Source: Levilactobacillus enshiensis
Lineage (GTDB): Bacteria; Bacillota; Bacilli; Lactobacillales; Lactobacillaceae
Reading direction: 5' to 3'
NCBI RefSeq assembly: GCF_007115095.1
Contig: NZ_SULH01000016.1
Location: 25,205 to 59,770 of the forward strand
DNA: 34,566 bases
The translations under genes and the position numbers were made by a program. The notes under the pieces are model-generated. The model made no database searches and was not told the origin of the DNA. It saw nothing but the letters and a program-made list of their open reading frames with translations. Within the stretch, counting starts at the first letter, position 1, and the number at the start of each line of letters is the position of its first letter. Of the stretch, positions 23,639 through 33,099 are shown piece by piece.

Positions 23639-23663
23639 CGTTGTCGTAATTTCCCCATAGAAT
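23635..23663 (+). promoter_or_regulatory. promoter of the ytmP-like gene
   Basis: TTGACG (23635-23640), a 17-nt spacer and TAGAAT (23658-23663): close to consensus. The -35 overlaps the stop codon of ecsB. Confidence 0.8.
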
Positions 23664-23699
23664 TGATAATAGCTGACAAATCGAGGAGGGGTGGCACGA

Positions 23700-24491
23700 A
23701 TGGCACTAGATATTAGTGACGGCTGGAGCTTATTTCCGCTGGGTGGCAACACAGGCACAGCGTATATGGGCACAAAGGCGTCGCAAAAAGTGTTCTTAAA
23801 ACAAAACGCGTCACCGTTTCTTGCAGCACTTTCCGTTGAGGGAATCACCCCACGGTTGGTGTGGACGAAGCGCCTAGCTACAGGGGACGTGATGACAGCT
23901 CAGGAATGGCTGAACGGTCGAACGTTGCATCGCAAAGAAATGCGCGAGCAGCGGGTCGCACGAATTCTTCACCGAGCGCATCACTCAAAATTGCTTCGTG
24001 AAATGTTATTAAAAGTCGGCGGTCGTTCCACAACGCCCGCCCAGTTGTTAGCTCGCTTGCAACCTGCCTTAGCTGCAGATTTACGCCAACATCCGTTGAT
24101 TCAATCAGCCTTTGCTAGCTTACAAGCTGAGCAGCCCCAACTGCCCGAGACACACTATGAGGTTTGTCATGGTGATTTAAATCATAAGAATTGGTTGTTG
24201 TCTGATCGTCAACGGTTATATTTGGTCGATTGGGATGCCGCGACATTTGCTGATCCAGCGTTCGATCTTGGCGCACTGCTCTGTGAGTATGTGCCGTTAG
24301 AGGAGTGGCAACGTTGGTTACAGGATTACGGCGAACGGTTAACGCCGGACTTAACGTCTCGGGTGAACTGGTATGCACGAGTTCATTGCCTGAGCGTGAT
24401 TGCCGAAAGTTACCATCAACAGCGTTTCCAGATTATGAATCAACATTTAATTTTATTAGAAAAGCTGACGAGAGAGTCAGCAACTGATTAG
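23700..24491 (+). CDS. ytmP: choline/aminoglycoside kinase-like phosphotransferase (YtmP)
   Basis: A 263-residue APH/choline-kinase family protein. The Brenner motif is CHGDLNHKNWLL (His157, Asp159), and the metal-binding segment is LVDWDAATFADPAFDLG (Asp177). Homologues called YtmP sit upstream of trmB across Firmicutes. The substrate is unknown; sequence alone does not support antibiotic resistance. ATG 23700 lies 10 nt after GAGGAGGGG; the in-frame GTG 23691 is too close to that RBS. It has its own promoter and terminator. Confidence 0.88.
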   Translation: MALDISDGWSLFPLGGNTGTAYMGTKASQKVFLKQNASPFLAALSVEGITPRLVWTKRLATGDVMTAQEWLNGRTLHRKEMREQRVARILHRAHHSKLLREMLLKVGGRSTTPAQLLARLQPALAADLRQHPLIQSAFASLQAEQPQLPETHYEVCHGDLNHKNWLLSDRQRLYLVDWDAATFADPAFDLGALLCEYVPLEEWQRWLQDYGERLTPDLTSRVNWYARVHCLSVIAESYHQQRFQIMNQHLILLEKLTRESATD

Positions 24492-24497
24492 AGACGT

Positions 24498-24540
24498 CGG
24501 CGGGAGCGGGGCAAACCTCGTGCCCGCCGTTGTTGTTTAG
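24498..24540 (+). terminator. terminator after ytmP
   Basis: CGGCGGG (24498-24504) pairs with CCCGCCG (24523-24529), with further pairing inside, followed by TTGTTGTTT. It begins 7 bp after the stop codon. Confidence 0.75.
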
Positions 24541-24571
24541 AACTCAGGTACAATCAAGGAGGAATTTTACG

Positions 24572-25222
24572 ATGCGTGTGCGAAATAAACCGTGGGCCAA
24601 GGGCTACATTGAAGACCATGCCGATAAGATGGTCACGGAACCAGAACCACTGAAGGGAAATTGGCAGAGTCGTTTTCCCAGCGAACAACCGCTGTTTGTA
24701 GAAATTGGCACGGGAAAGGGCCAGTTCATTGTCGAAATGGCACGCCAACATCCCGACCAGAATTTTATTGGAATTGAGATTCAGATGTCCGTCATTGCGG
24801 CTGCCTTAAAAAAGGTCGTTGCCAGCGGTTTGACCAATATTCAGATGGTTCACACGGATGGTGAGGCAATCAATACCTTCTTCGACGCTGGTGAAGTAGC
24901 TGGATTGTACCTGAACTTTTCCGATCCTTGGCCTAAGAGTCGTCATGCCAAGCGGCGGTTAACGTCCCCCGTCTTCTTAGCCCACTATGCTGACGTCTTG
25001 CAGCCAGAGGGGCAGATTCAATTCAAGACCGATAATCGGGGACTTTTCGAGTATTCATTGGGAAGTCTAAACAACTTTGGGCTGATTTTCGATGGTGTTT
25101 GGCTAGACCTGCACGCCGCAACTGATGGCGTGGAGGACATTGAGACCGAGTACGAGCAGAAATTTTCAGCTAAGGGACCAATCTATCAAGTGATTGCGCA
25201 CTTCCCGAAGACTACTGAATAA
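24572..25222 (+). CDS. trmB: tRNA (guanine-N7-)-methyltransferase TrmB
   Basis: A 216-residue SAM-dependent enzyme that makes m7G46 in tRNA variable loops. Motif I is VEIGTGKGQF (43-52), and the family motif NFSDPWPKSRHAKRRL carries the catalytic and tRNA-binding residues. The C-terminus is YEQKFSAKGPIYQV. ATG 24572 has AAGGAGG 9 nt upstream. TACAAT (24549-24554) may be its -10 because a terminator lies just before, but no -35 was found. Confidence 0.97.
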   Translation: MRVRNKPWAKGYIEDHADKMVTEPEPLKGNWQSRFPSEQPLFVEIGTGKGQFIVEMARQHPDQNFIGIEIQMSVIAAALKKVVASGLTNIQMVHTDGEAINTFFDAGEVAGLYLNFSDPWPKSRHAKRRLTSPVFLAHYADVLQPEGQIQFKTDNRGLFEYSLGSLNNFGLIFDGVWLDLHAATDGVEDIETEYEQKFSAKGPIYQVIAHFPKTTE

Positions 25223-25240
25223 CCAAATAAATTAAAGAAC

Positions 25241-25271
25241 ACAACTGCTGAATTTGGGCAGTTGTTTTTTT
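25241..25271 (+). terminator. terminator of trmB
   Basis: ACAACTGC (25241-25248) and GCAGTTGT (25258-25265), 8-bp stem followed by T7, just after trmB. Confidence 0.92.
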
Positions 25272-25438
25272 ATCTTATAAGCAAAAGCTACGACACTAGT
25301 GGACTAAGACCCGACGGCAAATTGATACTATTAATGGTCATAATCCAGTGTAGCCAATAAAATTAAATTTATTTGAAATACAAAAAACATGGCATTAACC
25401 TTTACGGAGTTAGTCAGTGTAAAGGGGGGATGGGTGCC

Positions 25439-26536
25439 ATGCTGATTGCGTTGGAAAATCAGAAGTTAGTCGATGCTATAGCGGCTGTTCGGCACCATGC
25501 CTATCAGTGCCCAGCTTGTCAGCGGACGGTGATCCTGCATCATGGTACCCACGTGGCCCCTTATTTTGCCCATCAGAATCTAGGGACGTGTGCCGTGGCA
25601 ACTGAGGGTGAGACCCAGCAACATATTCTAGGAAAACGTCAATTGGCAAAGTTTTTTGGTGCCTGGGGACCAGTGACGTTTGAAAAAAATTTGCCGGAGA
25701 TTCAGCAGCGTGCCGACTGTTGGGTCGCCCGCACTCAGCCGGTTGCTGTGGAATTTCAATGTAGTCCCATTGGCGCTGAACAGGTGGCTCAGCGGACAGC
25801 GGGATACCGCAAGGTGGGGGCCTATCCCTGTTGGCTCTTGGGTGAACGTTTTGGCCGCCAAAAGATTGGCTGGTCTTTGATTGATCGGTTTGCCAGCCCA
25901 TTGCGTGGTTGGGGATTGTGCCTGCTCTTTTGGGACGTCGGTCGACAACAGATTCGCGTGGTCCATCACCTGTATCAGGATGCTACGGGGAGCTACGGGT
26001 ATTGGCAAAGCTGGGTGGCAAGTTTGTCAGAACTAGAGGCGGGCAATCAGCGGCGACTGTGGGTACCGCCGATCAATGTTCGCCAATTTCGGCATGACTT
26101 GAACCAGAAACTCATGCGAGCGACTCCCGCCTTGCGTCCGCTGCAAGAGACGTTGTACCTGCATGGCTACCATCTGGCCGGTTTTCCAACAGCCTTCGTG
26201 ACCCAACACGTAACACTTCCCCTATTTGGGCAGGGACTTTTGGTTTGGCGAGCAGTTGTCGGCGCCTGGCTGTTTGCTTTGCGCGGGACGGTACTAACGC
26301 CGGCCACCATCGACCGGCTGGCTGTACAAGGGTTGCTGGTGATTGGGGGTCACCTACGAGCTGGTCGGTTTGATGGCAAGGTGGGGTTGGCCCGTGCACA
26401 ACACGATTTTATACAGGAGCTGATTGCGGCGGGTTACCTGGGTCGGGTAAAGTCCGGCTGGCAAATTAACGCAGAACCCCAATGGGCCGCGGATTATACA
26501 GTATGGTTAAAAAATGATGAGAAAAAGTCAGGCTAA
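25439..26536 (+). CDS. coiA: competence protein CoiA-like nuclease
   Basis: A 365-residue protein. The N-terminal Cys/His cluster is Cys24-x2-Cys27, His45 and Cys51 (YQCPACQRTVILHHGTH..APYFAH). The nuclease core has RAD (91-93) and VEFQ (Glu105, Gln107), a PD-(D/E)xK-like arrangement typical of CoiA. CoiA helps incoming DNA during competence in streptococci, and Bacillus yjbF lies before pepF as here. ATG 25439 has a run AAAGGGGGG about 10 nt upstream; ATG 25430 touches that RBS and is less likely. Codons and composition resemble the neighbours. It lies 63 bp before pepF with no terminator. Confidence 0.88.
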   Translation: MLIALENQKLVDAIAAVRHHAYQCPACQRTVILHHGTHVAPYFAHQNLGTCAVATEGETQQHILGKRQLAKFFGAWGPVTFEKNLPEIQQRADCWVARTQPVAVEFQCSPIGAEQVAQRTAGYRKVGAYPCWLLGERFGRQKIGWSLIDRFASPLRGWGLCLLFWDVGRQQIRVVHHLYQDATGSYGYWQSWVASLSELEAGNQRRLWVPPINVRQFRHDLNQKLMRATPALRPLQETLYLHGYHLAGFPTAFVTQHVTLPLFGQGLLVWRAVVGAWLFALRGTVLTPATIDRLAVQGLLVIGGHLRAGRFDGKVGLARAQHDFIQELIAAGYLGRVKSGWQINAEPQWAADYTVWLKNDEKKSG

Positions 26537-26599
26537 ATGGCCAAATAATGAGATGAAAGTGGTAGACTATTATTATGCAAAATTAAGGAGGACGAAGAT

Positions 26600-28408
26600 A
26601 TGAAGCAAATTCCCGCACGTTCCGCAGTTCCAACCGAGTTGACTTGGGACTTAACCCCAATTTTTCCCGATGATACGGCCTTTAAGGCCGCCATTAGTGA
26701 CATCCAACAGGCAGCCAAGCAAGCGGCCAAGTTAAAGGGCCAGCTGGCTAAGAGTGGTCAAGCACTCTATCAGGTCACGACGACGATCTTTGAGCTGAAT
26801 CGCAAGTTGGAACGGGCCTATGTGTATGCCTCCCTGAAGAATGATCAGGATACTGGCGATGCCAATGCGCAAGCACTTTCTGGTCAGGCAGATAGCTTGA
26901 TTGCGACGGTTTCATCGGCGACATCTTGGTTTGAACCCGAGGTCTTAGCGTTACCAGCTGCGGATCTCCAAGCTTTGATCGATGCAGAACCAAAGTTAGC
27001 AGCGTATCAACACTACTTCGATGTCTTAGGTCAACAACGTGAACACACTTTATCTGCTGCCGAAGAGAAATTATTGGCAGGGGCGAGTGACATTTTCGCT
27101 GCGTCATCCAAGACCTACAGTGTTTTAAGCGATGCTGATTTGAAATTCCCCGTTGTGCAAGATGCTGACGGCAACGACGTTCAGCTGTCAGAAGGGCTTT
27201 ATGGCGTTTTACTGCAGTCAACCACCCCTAGCGTTCGTAAGCAGGCCTTTGAGGCACTTTACAGCGTCTACCAACAGTTCCGCCATACATTTGCCTCAAC
27301 CCTGTCTAGCGAAGTTAAAACGCATAATTTTGATGCTGAGATTCGGCACTACGGCAGTGCTCGCGAAGCGGCCATGAGTGCTAATAATGTGCCTGCGGTG
27401 GTCTATGACACGTTAGTTAAGTCGGTCAATGCCCATTTGGATTCTCTACACCGGTACGTTGGGTTGCGGAAAGAAATTTTGGGATTGCAGGATCTTCATT
27501 TCTACGATCTGTATACGCCAATCACTGGCGAGCCTAGCCTGAGCTACACCTATGAAGAGGCACAACAAGAGGCTTTAAAGGCGTTATCAGTCTTAGGACC
27601 GGATTATGTGGCCAATGTACAAAAGATGTTCGATAGTCGGGCCATTGACGTGGTCGAAAACAAAGGCAAGCGGACGGGGGCCTATTCTGGGGGGATGTAT
27701 GACACCAAGCCGTATATCTTACTGAACTGGCAGGATAGCCTAGAGAGTTTATTTACGCTGGTTCATGAAATGGGTCACAGCATGCACAGCCACTATACCC
27801 GGAGCAATCAACCTTATCAATACGGTGACTACTCAATCTTTGTGGCCGAAATTGCGTCGACGACGAACGAAAACCTGCTAACGGATTACCTGTTGAAGAC
27901 CCAGACTGATCCGCAGGTTCGCGCTTACGTGTTGAACCACTACTTGGACGGCTTCAAGGGGACGGTCTACCGGCAGACACAATTTGCTGAGTTTGAAGAC
28001 TACATTCACCAACAGGCAGCGGCAGGCGAAACACTGACGGCGGACTTTATGAGTAAGTTCTATGGTGACCTGAATGCACGTTACTACGGTGACAATTTAG
28101 CCAAGGATCCCCAGATTGCTGACGAATGGACACGAATTCCGCATTTCTACTACAATTACTATGTCTACCAGTACGCCACAGGTTTTGCAGCCGCAACGAC
28201 GCTCTCACAACGAATTCTGAGTGGTGATGACGCCAAGCGGGATGCTTACTTGACTTACTTGAAGTCAGGAAGTTCAGCGTTGCCATTAGATGTGATGCGT
28301 AAAGCGGGTGTCGACATGACCCAACCAGATTACTTGGAAACGGCTTTTGCAACCTTTGACAAGCGATTAGCCGAATTCAACGACTTAGCCCATCACTTGA
28401 AAAAGTAG
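26600..28408 (+). CDS. pepF: oligoendopeptidase F (M3B zinc peptidase)
   Basis: A 602-residue cytosolic metallopeptidase, usual PepF length, that hydrolyses short peptides. The zinc site is HEMGH (His389, Glu390, His393) in LVHEMGHSMHSHYT, with the third ligand Glu in the downstream helix FVAEIASTTNENLL. ATG 26600 has AAGGAGG about 10 nt upstream. It sits after coiA as in Bacillus (yjbF-yjbG). It may take part in peptide nutrition or in breaking down signal peptides. Confidence 0.97.
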   Translation: MKQIPARSAVPTELTWDLTPIFPDDTAFKAAISDIQQAAKQAAKLKGQLAKSGQALYQVTTTIFELNRKLERAYVYASLKNDQDTGDANAQALSGQADSLIATVSSATSWFEPEVLALPAADLQALIDAEPKLAAYQHYFDVLGQQREHTLSAAEEKLLAGASDIFAASSKTYSVLSDADLKFPVVQDADGNDVQLSEGLYGVLLQSTTPSVRKQAFEALYSVYQQFRHTFASTLSSEVKTHNFDAEIRHYGSAREAAMSANNVPAVVYDTLVKSVNAHLDSLHRYVGLRKEILGLQDLHFYDLYTPITGEPSLSYTYEEAQQEALKALSVLGPDYVANVQKMFDSRAIDVVENKGKRTGAYSGGMYDTKPYILLNWQDSLESLFTLVHEMGHSMHSHYTRSNQPYQYGDYSIFVAEIASTTNENLLTDYLLKTQTDPQVRAYVLNHYLDGFKGTVYRQTQFAEFEDYIHQQAAAGETLTADFMSKFYGDLNARYYGDNLAKDPQIADEWTRIPHFYYNYYVYQYATGFAAATTLSQRILSGDDAKRDAYLTYLKSGSSALPLDVMRKAGVDMTQPDYLETAFATFDKRLAEFNDLAHHLKK

Positions 28409-28509
28409 GGTGAGATGCGTTCATCTGGCCAGAAGATCGGTTAGCCAATGTGACTAATGTTAAGCAGACAGCATTTCCTGACGGTCAATCTCTAGCATTG
28501 AACAAAGTA

Positions 28510-28550
28510 AAAATGACCACGTTATCCAAGAGAGGTAACGTGGTCATTTT
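28510..28550. terminator. bidirectional terminator between pepF and degV
   Basis: AAAATGACCACGTTA (28510-28524) and TAACGTGGTCATTTT (28536-28550) form a perfect 15-bp stem, with A-rich and T-rich sides. It serves the convergent genes on both strands. Confidence 0.92.
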
Positions 28551-28567
28551 GTCTAGTTATGAAATTA

Positions 28568-29428
28568 TTAGAAGGATTGCCAGTCACGTTGCCATAACAG
28601 GCCCATCGTTTTTTCACCGGTGTGGACACTAATGGCGGGACCAAGTTGGCTCTGCGAGATACGGACTTCGGGATATTGTTCCGTTAGCTCGGCGGTCCAT
28701 TCATCAGCTAGGTCGGCGTTATTGGCATTGATGACGGTTGCGTGGAGCGGATAGTCAGTCGCCTTTAGCGATTCCTCTAGACGGTCAGTCATATAATGAA
28801 AGGCCTTCTTCATGGTCCGTTCTTTACCGATGGCGATAATTTGGCCGGCGTCATTAAATGTTAGCAGCGGTTTGATGTTGAGCAGATTGCCAATAATTGC
28901 GGATCGGTTACTGAGACGGCCGGTTCTGGCAAGGTGACTCAAATTATCAACGGCGAAGTAGACCTGCATAGTACTCCGCAGATTTTCCAGTTCTGGGACG
29001 ATATCAGCAGCCTTATCCCCATTGGCGACCATTTGACCAGCAAGAAGACAGAGATTCGCCTCGCCAGCACTGGCAACCAATGAGTCAACGGGATAGATAT
29101 GTGCCTTAGTGTAGGTTTGACAGAACATCTTGAGGTTGCTCATGAATGACGTAATTCCGCTGGACAGGTGAATTGAAATGATTTCATCGAAGCCCTGAGC
29201 AGCCAGCCGATCATAGGCTTCTTCAATCTGGCCTAAGGAGACCTGAGCTGTCGTTGGTAACTCATTATCCGTGTTCAGGTAGTCATAGAAGGTCTGCAGA
29301 CTCAACTCGGATTCCGGATACTGATGGTCGCCCAGAATGACCGTGATCGGTAGAACGACAATATGGTATTGTGCAACCTGAGCGGGCGTCAGGTAAGAAG
29401 CAGTGTCCGTAACGATGGCCGTTGGCAT
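28568..29428 (-). CDS. degV: DegV family fatty-acid-binding protein
   Basis: A 286-residue DegV protein (FakB type). These present bound fatty acids to the FakA kinase to make acyl-phosphate for membrane lipids. The N-terminal AIVTDTASYLTP (Asp8-Thr-Ala-Ser), HLSSGITSF in the middle and GRLSN are the usual ligand-site motifs. The start has AAGGGG 8 nt upstream. It stands alone, convergent with pepF; no fakA is in the window. Its place inside an otherwise yjb-like block is an insertion relative to Bacillus. Confidence 0.92.
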   Translation of the reverse strand: MPTAIVTDTASYLTPAQVAQYHIVVLPITVILGDHQYPESELSLQTFYDYLNTDNELPTTAQVSLGQIEEAYDRLAAQGFDEIISIHLSSGITSFMSNLKMFCQTYTKAHIYPVDSLVASAGEANLCLLAGQMVANGDKAADIVPELENLRSTMQVYFAVDNLSHLARTGRLSNRSAIIGNLLNIKPLLTFNDAGQIIAIGKERTMKKAFHYMTDRLEESLKATDYPLHATVINANNADLADEWTAELTEQYPEVRISQSQLGPAISVHTGEKTMGLLWQRDWQSF

Positions 29429-29520
29429 AATTTATCCCCTTGCTCTCAAAAAAATAGTTGGGTCAATCATACCATATTGCTAACGGATTTGATATTAGGG
29501 AAGTCAACAAATTAATGGGC

Positions 29521-29559
29521 AAAAAAATCTCGTTTCCCCAATTAGAGAAAACGAGATTT
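29521..29559 (-). terminator. terminator of spxH
   Basis: AAATCTCGTTT (29525-29535) pairs with AAACGAGATTT (29549-29559), an 11-bp stem; on the minus strand it runs into T7. It lies 45 bp after the spxH stop. Confidence 0.9.
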
Positions 29560-29603
29560 ACGAATGGTTCGATTAGCAATTACGTAAAACGATTCAGCAG
29601 GCG

Positions 29604-30254
29604 TTATAGAACGTGAAGATTAGGGTGATAGTTGCCTCCCCCTGATGAAGCTGCTTGGCGGTTCGACGTGTAAGTTGGTTCGGCCATTAACGTTTCCTTA
29701 GTCGCAACGCCTTGACTCTCACAAACATCGCAGAGTGATTCATAAGTTACGTCGTTGAGCAGAAGACCACATTGTGAGACATCACAGTTAAAGATGACGG
29801 CGGATGAGGACTGCTCAATTTTCATCTCGGCCGCTAATTTTTGATCGGTTTGGAAAGCCTGCTTCGCCAAGTCAGATTGGCAGTCTTCCGTAAACATATC
29901 TAAGTCGAGGTGACATTTTTTTGCCAGATTTAAGACTAAGTCATTGGAAAATTTTTGATGGTCGTTAACCACGGCCATTTGCATGTTTAAGAGGAAATCA
30001 CGCCCCTTGCGCTTCCCCTGAAAGAGGGCCGCTTTATAGGCGAGAATGGCTTGATAGTAAACGTTGAAAAAGGCATTTCGCTCAGCCAAAGTGGGGTGCG
30101 CGGGCAAGGCCTGTTCAATGATCTGCTGGTTTAACAACGGAACAAATTGAAACGACACCTTGCTATTGAGATGATCGGCCAACTTCATAATGTTACGCTC
30201 GGAACGCATACAACGAGCGCCTAATGGGTTGACGAACAAATAGACTTCTAACAC
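29604..30254 (-). CDS. spxH: ClpXP adaptor SpxH/YjbH (DsbA-like)
   Basis: A 216-residue thioredoxin-fold (DsbA family) protein. In Bacillus and Staphylococcus YjbH/SpxH brings the stress regulator Spx to ClpXP. The N-terminus MLEVYLFVNPLGARC has Gly12 and Cys15 where DsbA-like proteins carry CxxC, so one of the two cysteines is absent. Other Cys residues are in FNCDVSQCG and LCDVCES. The start is GTG 30254 with AGGAGG about 7 nt upstream; an upstream reading would put the RBS inside the gene. It lies between pepF/degV and relQ, matching the Bacillus yjb order. Confidence 0.88.
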   Translation of the reverse strand: MLEVYLFVNPLGARCMRSERNIMKLADHLNSKVSFQFVPLLNQQIIEQALPAHPTLAERNAFFNVYYQAILAYKAALFQGKRKGRDFLLNMQMAVVNDHQKFSNDLVLNLAKKCHLDLDMFTEDCQSDLAKQAFQTDQKLAAEMKIEQSSSAVIFNCDVSQCGLLLNDVTYESLCDVCESQGVATKETLMAEPTYTSNRQAASSGGGNYHPNLHVL

Positions 30255-30314
30255 ATTGCTTCCTCCTATACTCGTTCGAATTGGCAATCAGCAAGGGTCG
30301 CCAAACAAAAAGTA

Positions 30315-30343
30315 ACAATACCACTACATTAGCAAAATTTCAA
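30315..30343 (-). promoter_or_regulatory. promoter of spxH
   Basis: On the minus strand, TTGAAA (30338-30343), a 17-nt spacer and TATTGT (30315-30320) with a TGG extension, 60 bp before the GTG start. Confidence 0.7.
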
Positions 30344-30529
30344 AAAATAGCAATCAGAACGTTTGTTTGAGGTGAATACCGTTCGTTTAAAACGCAACCT
30401 AATCATGCAACATTTTCTTGGCGAGGTAAAGCTAAACGCCTCGTAAAAGTCACGGGTTACCCAGATTGCACCATTAGTGAAATTCTTAACGAATTCGGGG
30501 AGTAATTACTCTCAGTTGGGACTGAATTA

Positions 30530-30538
30530 TGGTAAAAT
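30530..30538 (+). promoter_or_regulatory. extended -10 promoter of relQ-nadK-rluD
   Basis: TGGTAAAAT (30530-30538), about 42 bp before relQ. The -35 is weak. Confidence 0.5.
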
Positions 30539-30579
30539 CGAAAGATAAGACGTGTAATTATGGTTGGGGGATAGTTGTC

Positions 30580-31236
30580 ATGATAACGAATTGGGATCAA
30601 TTTTTATTGCCCTATCAACAGGCCGTCAGTGAGCTGAAGGTTAAGCTCCGCGGTATCAGAAAGCAGTTCGAGAACCGTAACGAGCGTCCGCCAATAGAGT
30701 TTGTCACCGGACGTGTCAAACCGGTCCCCAGCATTAAGGAAAAAATGTCACGCCGGCACGTCGCCGAAGAACGCTTGGAACAAGATATGCAGGATATTGC
30801 GGGCTTACGGATCATGTGCCAATTTGTCGAGGATATTTATCAAGTTGTCGATCTTTTGCGGCAGCGAACCGATTTAACCATTTTGGAAGAACGGGACTAC
30901 ATTCACAACGAAAAACCTAGTGGCTACCGTTCCTACCATATTGTTATCGAATATCCAGTACAATTGGTAACCGGTGAGAAAAAAATATTAGCTGAAATTC
31001 AAGTGCGGACGTTGGCCATGAATTTTTGGGCCACCATCGAGCATTCCTTAAATTATAAGTACCAAGGTGACTTCCCCGCTGAATTGAGTGCACGATTACA
31101 ACGCGCCGCGGAGGCCGCATTTAAGCTGGACACGGAAATGTCCGAAATTCGAGAAGAGATTCAGGAGGCCCAGCACTACATCACGCCACCACGGGATGAT
31201 GACGGGGCAACACCTTCTCAGCATAAGGAAGATTGA
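30580..31236 (+). CDS. relQ: small alarmone synthetase RelQ (GTP pyrophosphokinase)
   Basis: A 218-residue synthetase-only RelA/SpoT homologue that transfers pyrophosphate from ATP to GTP/GDP, making (p)ppGpp. Visible synthetase motifs are [23 protein letters not shown] and [23 protein letters not shown]. There is no HD hydrolase, TGS or ACT domain. The acidic tail (about 195-218) is low complexity. ATG 30580 has GGGGGA 8 nt upstream. First gene of a three-gene operon conserved in Firmicutes (yjbM-N-O). Confidence 0.95.
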   Translation: MITNWDQFLLPYQQAVSELKVKLRGIRKQFENRNERPPIEFVTGRVKPVPSIKEKMSRRHVAEERLEQDMQDIAGLRIMCQFVEDIYQVVDLLRQRTDLTILEERDYIHNEKPSGYRSYHIVIEYPVQLVTGEKKILAEIQVRTLAMNFWATIEHSLNYKYQGDFPAELSARLQRAAEAAFKLDTEMSEIREEIQEAQHYITPPRDDDGATPSQHKED

Positions 31237-31238
31237 GT

Positions 31239-32042
31239 ATGAAAGTTTCCATTTTTAGCAATAACGGGCCTTCTTCACAGAAAGTAGCGACCGCGTTAAA
31301 GGACGGGCTCACTGCAGCTCAGGTCACACTCGATAGTCTGGACCCGGATATCGTGGTCACGGTCGGTGGGGATGGCACGTTGCTGTCCGCCTTTCACCAT
31401 TACAACGACCGGCTCGATAAGATTCGGTTCGTAGGGATTCATACGGGTCACCTGGGATTCTACACGGATTGGCGTGACTATGAGGTTCAAGAATTGATCA
31501 AGAGCTTGGTCAACGACAATGGGCAGAGTGTGAGCTACCCATTGTTGACGATTCAGGTCGAATACGCGGACGGTACCCATCCGGATCAAGCACTGGCTTT
31601 GAATGAATCGACCATCAAGAAGGTTTCCGGAACGATGGTTGCTGATGTCTACATTAAGGGTGAGTTTTTCGAGAGTTTTCGGGGCGATGGTCTGTGTATC
31701 TCAACGCCAACTGGCTCAACGGCTTACAATAAGTCCGTTGGCGGTGCGGTGTTGAATCCACAGTTCAATGCCGTACAAATGGCAGAAATTGCGTCGATCA
31801 ATAACTTGGTCTTTAGAACGTTAGGGTCCCCGCTGATTATTCCAGCCGATGAGTGGATTCGTATTGAACCCGCCAATGCTGCGGATAATGTTTTGATGTG
31901 CGATCAACTGAGTATCGAAGGGCGACCTATCAAGGCCATCTCCTATCGTATCGCGCGGCAGCGAATTGCATTTGCTGAGTATCGGCACACACACTTTTGG
32001 CAACGAGTCGAGGCATCCTTCATTGGGCGTGAACAGCCATGA
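31239..32042 (+). CDS. nadK: NAD kinase
   Basis: A 267-residue cytosolic kinase that phosphorylates NAD to NADP. GGDGT (43-47) holds the catalytic Asp45; ALNESTIKK and the glycine-rich [16 protein letters not shown] follow. ATG 31239 is 2 bp after the relQ stop, with AAGGA upstream inside relQ; an in-frame TTG 6 bp earlier is unlikely. It overlaps rluD by 4 bp. Confidence 0.96.
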   Translation: MKVSIFSNNGPSSQKVATALKDGLTAAQVTLDSLDPDIVVTVGGDGTLLSAFHHYNDRLDKIRFVGIHTGHLGFYTDWRDYEVQELIKSLVNDNGQSVSYPLLTIQVEYADGTHPDQALALNESTIKKVSGTMVADVYIKGEFFESFRGDGLCISTPTGSTAYNKSVGGAVLNPQFNAVQMAEIASINNLVFRTLGSPLIIPADEWIRIEPANAADNVLMCDQLSIEGRPIKAISYRIARQRIAFAEYRHTHFWQRVEASFIGREQP

Positions 32043-32962
32043 TGACGACATTTGAATGGATTGTGGACGGGGAGAGCCCCGTCCACGTTCGGACTGTATT
32101 AATGGCACATGGTGTAACCAGGACTTTTTTAAAACAAGTTAAATTTCACGGTGGGGTGGTCACGCTGGATGGTACAGAAGTCCGGGTAGTGGCCATGGCT
32201 CATCCTGGCCAACGGGTCGGCTTGCAATTGCCACCAGAACCGGCCAACGACCATGTGGCAGTCTCAATGCGGCCACTGGACATCCTATATGAGGATGAAC
32301 ACTTTTTAGTGGTCAATAAGCCGGCAGGGATGGCCTCTGTGCCATCCCACCTGTATCCCGATGATACGTTGGCTAATCGCGTGAAGGGTCATCTCGTGGC
32401 GATTCAGGCGCCCAGTACAGTGACCCACATTGTGACTCGGTTGGATCGGGAAACCAGCGGGGCAGTCCTGTTTGCCAAACATCACTTTGCACATTCCATT
32501 TTGGATAAACAGTTAAAAAATGGTGAACTGGATAAGCGATATGTGGCGGTGGCAAGTGGTCGGGTCACTCCGGAACATCAGGTGGTTCAAGCACCGATTG
32601 GCCGGGCGGAAGGGTCATTTATCAAGCGGGCCGTCCGTGCAGATGGTCGTCAGGCTAAAACGGAACTGTGGGTTCGTGCGCAATCCGCAACGGCTAGTTT
32701 ATTAGCAGTTAAGCTGCATACGGGAAGAACCCATCAGATTCGGGTGCACTGTGAGTCACTGGGCCATTCACTACTAGGGGATTGGTTATATGGGACACAA
32801 ACCAATCCCTGGATTCATCGGCAAGCGTTGCATTGTGCACGGGTCAGCTTTTACCAGCCATTTCTAGGACAGTGGATTACCTGTTATGCGCCGCTTCCGG
32901 CAGATATGGCATTAGTGATTGAAAAAGAGATTTTAGAAAGTACGGGTAATAAAATCAGTTAG
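32039..32962 (+). CDS. rluD: RluD-family pseudouridine synthase
   Basis: A 307-residue RNA pseudouridine synthase. The N-terminal S4-like RNA-binding segment covers about 15-60. The catalytic domain has RLDRETSG with Asp136 as nucleophile, then [12 protein letters not shown]. It corresponds to Bacillus YjbO; whether its target is 23S rRNA or another RNA cannot be told here. The start overlaps the nadK stop (ATGATG; the second ATG, 32042, is also possible). Confidence 0.94.
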   Translation: MMTTFEWIVDGESPVHVRTVLMAHGVTRTFLKQVKFHGGVVTLDGTEVRVVAMAHPGQRVGLQLPPEPANDHVAVSMRPLDILYEDEHFLVVNKPAGMASVPSHLYPDDTLANRVKGHLVAIQAPSTVTHIVTRLDRETSGAVLFAKHHFAHSILDKQLKNGELDKRYVAVASGRVTPEHQVVQAPIGRAEGSFIKRAVRADGRQAKTELWVRAQSATASLLAVKLHTGRTHQIRVHCESLGHSLLGDWLYGTQTNPWIHRQALHCARVSFYQPFLGQWITCYAPLPADMALVIEKEILESTGNKIS

Positions 32963-33052
32963 TCGCTTGCTAAGCGTTAAGGTTGATGACCGAATCATTC
33001 TGAACCAAGACGGTTTAGTCATCAGGTTTAGGTGGTGTGGGTTGTCTGGCTG

Positions 33053-33099
33053 GCACGCAAACAAGGCCTGGGGTGTTGATCTCAGGCTTTTTTGCGTGC
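33053..33099 (+). terminator. terminator of relQ-nadK-rluD
   Basis: GCACGC pairs with GCGTGC as the outer stem; the inner GCCTG/CAGGC stem is followed directly by TTTTTT. It lies about 90 bp after the rluD stop. Confidence 0.85.

Larger units (their letters stand above)
30255..30579. other. divergent intergenic region, spxH / relQ
   Basis: These 325 bases hold the two divergent promoters and no convincing gene. GTTTGTTTGA and GTTCGTTTAA (near 30361-30381) form an imperfect direct repeat. An open frame of about 43 codons ends at 30504 but lacks a start codon and an RBS. Confidence 0.4.

Noticed and set aside
30372..30504. A 43-codon open frame ending FGE-stop between spxH and relQ
   Set aside because: No start codon or RBS after the preceding stop, and an open stretch of this length is expected by chance; possible gene remnant but not supportable.
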